Of a stretch of 64,000 bases of DNA, positions 60,244-64,000 are shown piece by piece. This DNA comes from Lineus longissimus (Eukaryota; Nemertea; Pilidiophora; Heteronemertea; Lineidae), in assembly GCF_910592395.1 (NCBI RefSeq), contig NC_088317.1, forward strand, positions 1,798,001-1,862,000. Direction: 5' to 3'. How positions within the stretch are numbered: position 1 is the first letter of the stretch; each line of letters begins with the position of its first letter. Both the position numbers and the translations under genes were made by a program. The notes under the pieces were generated by a model that searched no databases, was not told the origin of the DNA, and saw nothing but the letters and a program-made list of their open reading frames with translations.

Positions 60244-63200
60244 GTAGGTTGGCCAAGGAAATGTATCTTGACCAGTCAAATGATAGGCAAGGGGAAGCTC
60301 AAGTGTCAGCAATGGACAGTTATTGGGAGGTTATTTTGAATGGAACTGACCAATTTGGGACCGAAATCGGAGTCGGATATGGAGAGAGTATATTGCTTCA
60401 AGAGGTGTCGGCTAAGAAAGGTTCCATGGCACTGTATTTCTGATTTGTGATAAGTTGACCTGAGGGCATCTTTACTTAGAGGTCTCATCAGCTTACATTA
60501 GCTATGGGGCATGGAATTAGTTAGGTCTCATTGAATAAGCTAGGTTGCAGCATTAGCTATATGGTTGGCTGGTGTGGATAGACTGTCATCTTGAGGTAGG
60601 CCTAAATGTCTCAGTACAACGGCCAAGCTGGATCCGATTGTGGCATTAAACCAATAACAAATCGCATGTATTATTTCTATGTTTGTCCATTTGTATTACA
60701 GGTCCAATAGCAAGTGCCTTTGTAAATCGTTTTGGATGTCGCTTCACCACCATGATGGGTGCCGTCGTTGGATCCTGTGGATTCATCCTTAGCATTTTCG
60801 CCCCAAACATCTATGTTTTGTATGTTACATTTGGGTTAATAGGAGGTAAGGCAATCAGTGTTTTGTCGAAGGTTCTATTCCCTGAATTGTTTCCAAACCT
60901 TGATAATCTCAACGTTTTTAACAATGCTTATCAAAGAATATTTGAAGTGTTTTTGAATAATGAAATGTTTTGTTTTGGAGACGGATATTCTGGTAAATTG
61001 ACCTTGTGACCTTTTTTAAAAACTAATCAACACTTCATAGTGTTTGCTCAATCTTGGTAACTGTCACTGACCGATTTCTTTCATGTCAAGGTTTTGAATT
61101 CTATCTTAATTAGTTTATGATATTTACCTAAAATTTATCACTTCAAACTTCAAAGCAGTAAGTAAAAAGAGAGTTCTCTTGATTTATCCAGATTATCTAG
61201 ATTTCTTAATCTGGATCCAAAAACATTGAAAGTAATTTGAAATGTTTTTTATACTACATTTCACTCTTTGCAGGACTTGGCCTTGGCCTGATCTACCTTC
61301 CTGCCATCGTGAGTGTAGGACAGTACTTCGAAAAGAAACGTTCCTTTGCCACTGGCCTTGCTGTCTGCGGTTCGGGAGTTGGGACGTTCGTTTTTGCCCC
61401 TCTGTCACAAGTACTCCTCGATCATTACGGGTGGAAAGGTGCCACTATGATTCTGACCGGACTTCTCTTGAATTGTGTACTTCTCGGTGCTCTGTTCCGC
61501 CCCCTATATTCAGAGAACGAGTTAAAGGAAAAGGCCAAGAAACGTATGGAGCACCGACAGCGTGAGACATTGGCGGCTGCCAAGCGTCACCGAGAAGAGC
61601 GCGCAGTAAATGGTCAGGCTGGCCTTGGTACACCTCTTATGCTAAAAGAGAAGAGACGTTTGTTGAATGAAGATTCTTTTAGTGGACAAAAAATTGGTGC
61701 TAATGACCCGCAGTATTTCTGTTCTCTCCCCGTTATCAACCCTGAGGGGGTTAAGAGTAGTCCACTTCTGACAGTTGATACGCCAACTGATAGCAAAATC
61801 GTGACGTCCGACACTCACATTGATCATCTTGTGAAACGACAACAGCAAAAGGATTTGGCCGTCCACAAACATTCGCACTATCACCACATGTCGACGGTAG
61901 TCACGCCGTATTCGGCCTATGCTGTCAAAAGTGAGGAAGACTTAGCAACAATGGCGTTCATGTCGAATCATGCTCTCCACGTCATGTCAATTTCAACGTT
62001 ACATGTTGGGCCAACGGAGGATGACAAGTCAAAGTCCGGCTGCACTGCACTATTGCAGGATTTCAAAGTTGCCTTTAGACAAATGACTGACCTCTCTCTG
62101 TTGAAAAACCCACTGTTTGTGATGTTTGCAATTTCAAACTTGTTCACGAGCATCGGTTTCAACGCTCCATATATCTATCTTCCTGACCAAGCCCATTTGT
62201 TAGGTATCCCGGAACAGAAGGGAGCCTTCCTTATATCTGTGATAGGGATTGCAAACACTGTTGGACGGATTCTGTTTGGGTTTTTATCTGACCGTATTGG
62301 GCATTGGCGACTTCATCTCTACAATACTGCCCTCTTGTTGTGTGGAATCTGCACTGCCTTGAGTCCGCTCTGCCTCAGCTATCCTTGGCTGGCTGCTTAT
62401 GCTGCTTCCTATGGACTGTTTGTTGGTAAGTGATTTGTCCAAGGTCATAGGCCATTAGTTATAGAACCCCCAATATCTGTATTATGAGTCTGAAACCAAT
62501 ATGAATGTGAATGATATCAACTCTGTGTTAATAAAGACTGCTTGAGACAGTCGATGTAAACAAGTTGCATCCATAAAAAGACTGACTCTTGTAAAACCTA
62601 TTAGCAAATATGTTACATCAATCATAACAGTTGCTAAGGTACAGTCACAATCACAATTGACTTCCCTAAACTTGTGGATGTTATGTACAGTGGAGTGTAC
62701 TCGCAAAGCATAAGGCATGTCAACTATGACTGTGACTGTAACTGGCAGTTATAGTTCAATAAACAACGACATTTCCTCAAATTTATGTTTTGATAAATTC
62801 TCTTTTCAGGAACTTATGTGACCCTGACAGCCATTTTACTTGTTGATCTCCTGGGTCTCGAACATCTTGTCAACTCATTCGGTCTGCTGCTGCTTTTCCA
62901 AGGTGCCGCAACTCTTATAGGCCCACCCATGTTGGGTAAGTTTGATGTGTGTCATCTGCCAGCTGTCCACAAATATTTCACGGGTGTATTTGCCTGGGCA
63001 TCCTGCTAACGTATACAAGTTGAATACGAGTTGATACCCAGAATTGTTTTCACCAGAATTGGTGTCCAGCGTGGTGCTAGCTTTATATATTTACAAGGGA
63101 GATTGCAAAGTTATTTTAGTTGCAAATAAGATGCTAACTCTCATTGTCTTCATTACAGGTTGGGTTTTCGACGGTACTGGGAGTTACGAAATATCATTCA

Positions 63201-63322
63201 TCATTGCCGGTGTCATGATAGCCGTCAGTGGTGCTATGCTGTACACCGTTCCGTGCGTCCAAAAGCTCATGGACAGGAGGAAGGCCAAAAAACTCCAGAT
63301 AAAAAACTCTGTGCAAATTTGA
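59883..63322 (+). CDS. Monocarboxylate transporter-family protein (SLC16-like), five exons, 648 aa
   Basis: The join of 59883-60243, 60702-60845, 61274-62425, 62810-62935 and 63159-63322 gives 1,947 nt. All introns are GT-AG and all interrupt a Gly codon in phase 1. SLC16 proteins are 12-helix plasma-membrane carriers of lactate, pyruvate or other small solutes. Diagnostic marks are [11 protein letters not shown] in the first helix (61-71), [20 protein letters not shown] before helix 5 (186-205), a helix-8 region [13 protein letters not shown] (about 499-511) and a C-terminal half ending [11 protein letters not shown] 60-residue acidic Ser/Thr-rich N-terminus and an approximately 200-residue loop between helices 6 and 7 (247-446, basic, His-rich) make it longer than MCT1-4. 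They recall MCT12/14-type members. Substrate cannot be told. The start ATG lies 24 nt after an acceptor (ctttttcag), so a 5' UTR intron exists. Confidence 0.95.
60320..60432. repeat. Decayed foldback-family copy in transporter intron 1
   Basis: The phrases 'ttttgaatggaactgacc', 'aatttgggaccgaaatcgg' and 'agaggtgtcggctaagaaagg' correspond to 'attgaatggaaacaacc', 'gtttgggaccaaaactgg' and 'agaggtgtccgctaag' of the element at 33.4 kb, with many substitutions. It is an older insertion of the same family. Confidence 0.65.
60702..60845 (+). CDS. Transporter exon 2
   Basis: 144 nt between attacag and gtaagg. It encodes residues 121-168, the helix 2-4 region ([20 protein letters not shown]). Confidence 0.95.
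61274..62425 (+). CDS. Transporter exon 3
   Basis: 1,152 nt between tttgcag and gtaagt. It encodes residues 169-552: helices 4-6, the large cytosolic loop, and helices 7-10. Confidence 0.95.
62810..62935 (+). CDS. Transporter exon 4
   Basis: 126 nt between cttttcag and gtaagt. It encodes residues 553-594, the helix 10-11 region ([20 protein letters not shown]). Confidence 0.95.
63159..63322 (+). CDS. Transporter exon 5 with stop
   Basis: 164 nt after cattacag. It encodes residues 595-648, the last helix and a short basic tail ([15 protein letters not shown]). The final VQI could serve as a PDZ-binding end, which is speculative. Confidence 0.95.
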
Positions 63323-64000
63323 TTTGATGTAGCTGTGAAATTCTGTCCGAATTGAATGAGGTGAAACCGAGATCGAAAGAGTGAATACTATGGCGTTATC
63401 TCTACATCAGAGTCAGTAAGCAACGGGCCGAGTGGTGAAGGAGTTGGAATACCAAGCTTGATTGTTTTGCGTGTCAACTGCACTGTGCAGGCAAAAGTAA
63501 TTGAGGGCATTTGTTCAGAATGAGGTGGTTTGTTGTTACAAACAACCCAGTTAATCAGCACTCCCCGCTAGGTGTTAGGTGACATGACGTGTCCTGCTGC
63601 CATCTCATATCCACAAACTTGACCAACAGTTGTTTTTCATTGCGGAATTAAAGCGCCAGATTTTGACTGCTAGTCATGGTTTTGCATGATTTAGTAATTT
63701 CACGTGCCAGACTCAAGTTGCGGGATCAGCATTTCCACATAGAGAGGAGGTATTGATTTGTGGAAGAGTGTTTGGAGAATGGGTAGAAAGGTTCAGGTAC
63801 TATGTTATACTACTTAAAAGTCATAAGTTTGTTTGTTATGTATACTTATTATTTGAAAATTGTGCATTGTGTATAGTCAATAGTGAAGTTCCTAAAGTGC
63901 ATGGGACCCATATAATGAATGGCAGTTTAATAATGCAATTGCTAGTCGAATGGAAAAAGTCAATTTTGTTTTTACGATAAAAAAAAATATATATTGATAA
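63323..64000 (+). other. 3' UTR and flank of the transporter gene
   Basis: Follows the TGA stop. ATTAAA at 63,647-63,652 is a candidate polyadenylation signal about 325 bp on. A 75-codon ORF at 63,753-63,980 has no recognisable domain. Nothing else is seen to the end of the window. Confidence 0.45.

Overview
The window is nuclear DNA from an animal, most likely a marine invertebrate. It is AT-rich, gene-sparse and packed with satellites and small DNA transposons. Both multi-exon genes have textbook GT-AG introns with consistent phases, and a U2 snRNA-like gene is present. No bacterial or organellar architecture was seen. The species cannot be named from the sequence alone.

Layout. Roughly 1-38,700 holds no protein-coding gene that I can support. 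It holds tandem arrays (61 bp x5 at 4.6 kb, 43 bp x23 at 5.6-6.6 kb, 139 bp x5 at 12 kb, 105 bp x11.5 at 26-27 kb), copies of an AT-rich interspersed element that ends in a hairpin (1.4, 16.6, 24.8, 35.6 kb), a foldback element at 33.4 kb and three tRNA-like SINE heads. At 38.8 kb lies a U2 snRNA-like gene or pseudogene with a TATA box at -30. At 40.0-41.2 kb, minus strand, is a 402-residue three-pass membrane glycoprotein whose coding exon is preceded by a strong splice acceptor and a possible in-frame upstream exon.

The most remarkable region is about 45.9-54.5 kb. Here lies a seven-exon, 1,259-codon gene. It has a basic N-terminus, paired cysteine (zinc-knuckle-like) segments, a DDE/RNase H-like transposase-type core, an OTU-type cysteine protease-like domain and a small C-terminal module. 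A 96-nt exon together with its intron is triplicated. The stop codon is formed at the junction with a 525-bp MITE. The gene is bracketed on both sides by arrays of a short motif (TGTCC..GTTACATACTG). Upstream the motif runs mainly in the opposite orientation, is often paired as a hairpin, and is amplified in a 192-bp tandem repeat. This looks like a large autonomous DNA transposon with subterminal binding sites, or a domesticated descendant of one.

At 56.5-57.5 kb is a complete non-autonomous Mutator-like element with 55-bp terminal inverted repeats and a perfect 9-bp target duplication. At 59.9-63.3 kb is a complete five-exon SLC16 monocarboxylate transporter-family gene (648 aa). Intron 1 of that gene contains a decayed copy of the 33.4-kb foldback family. 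The three protein-coding loci show no sign of acting together in one pathway. The common theme is mobile-element activity around and within genes.
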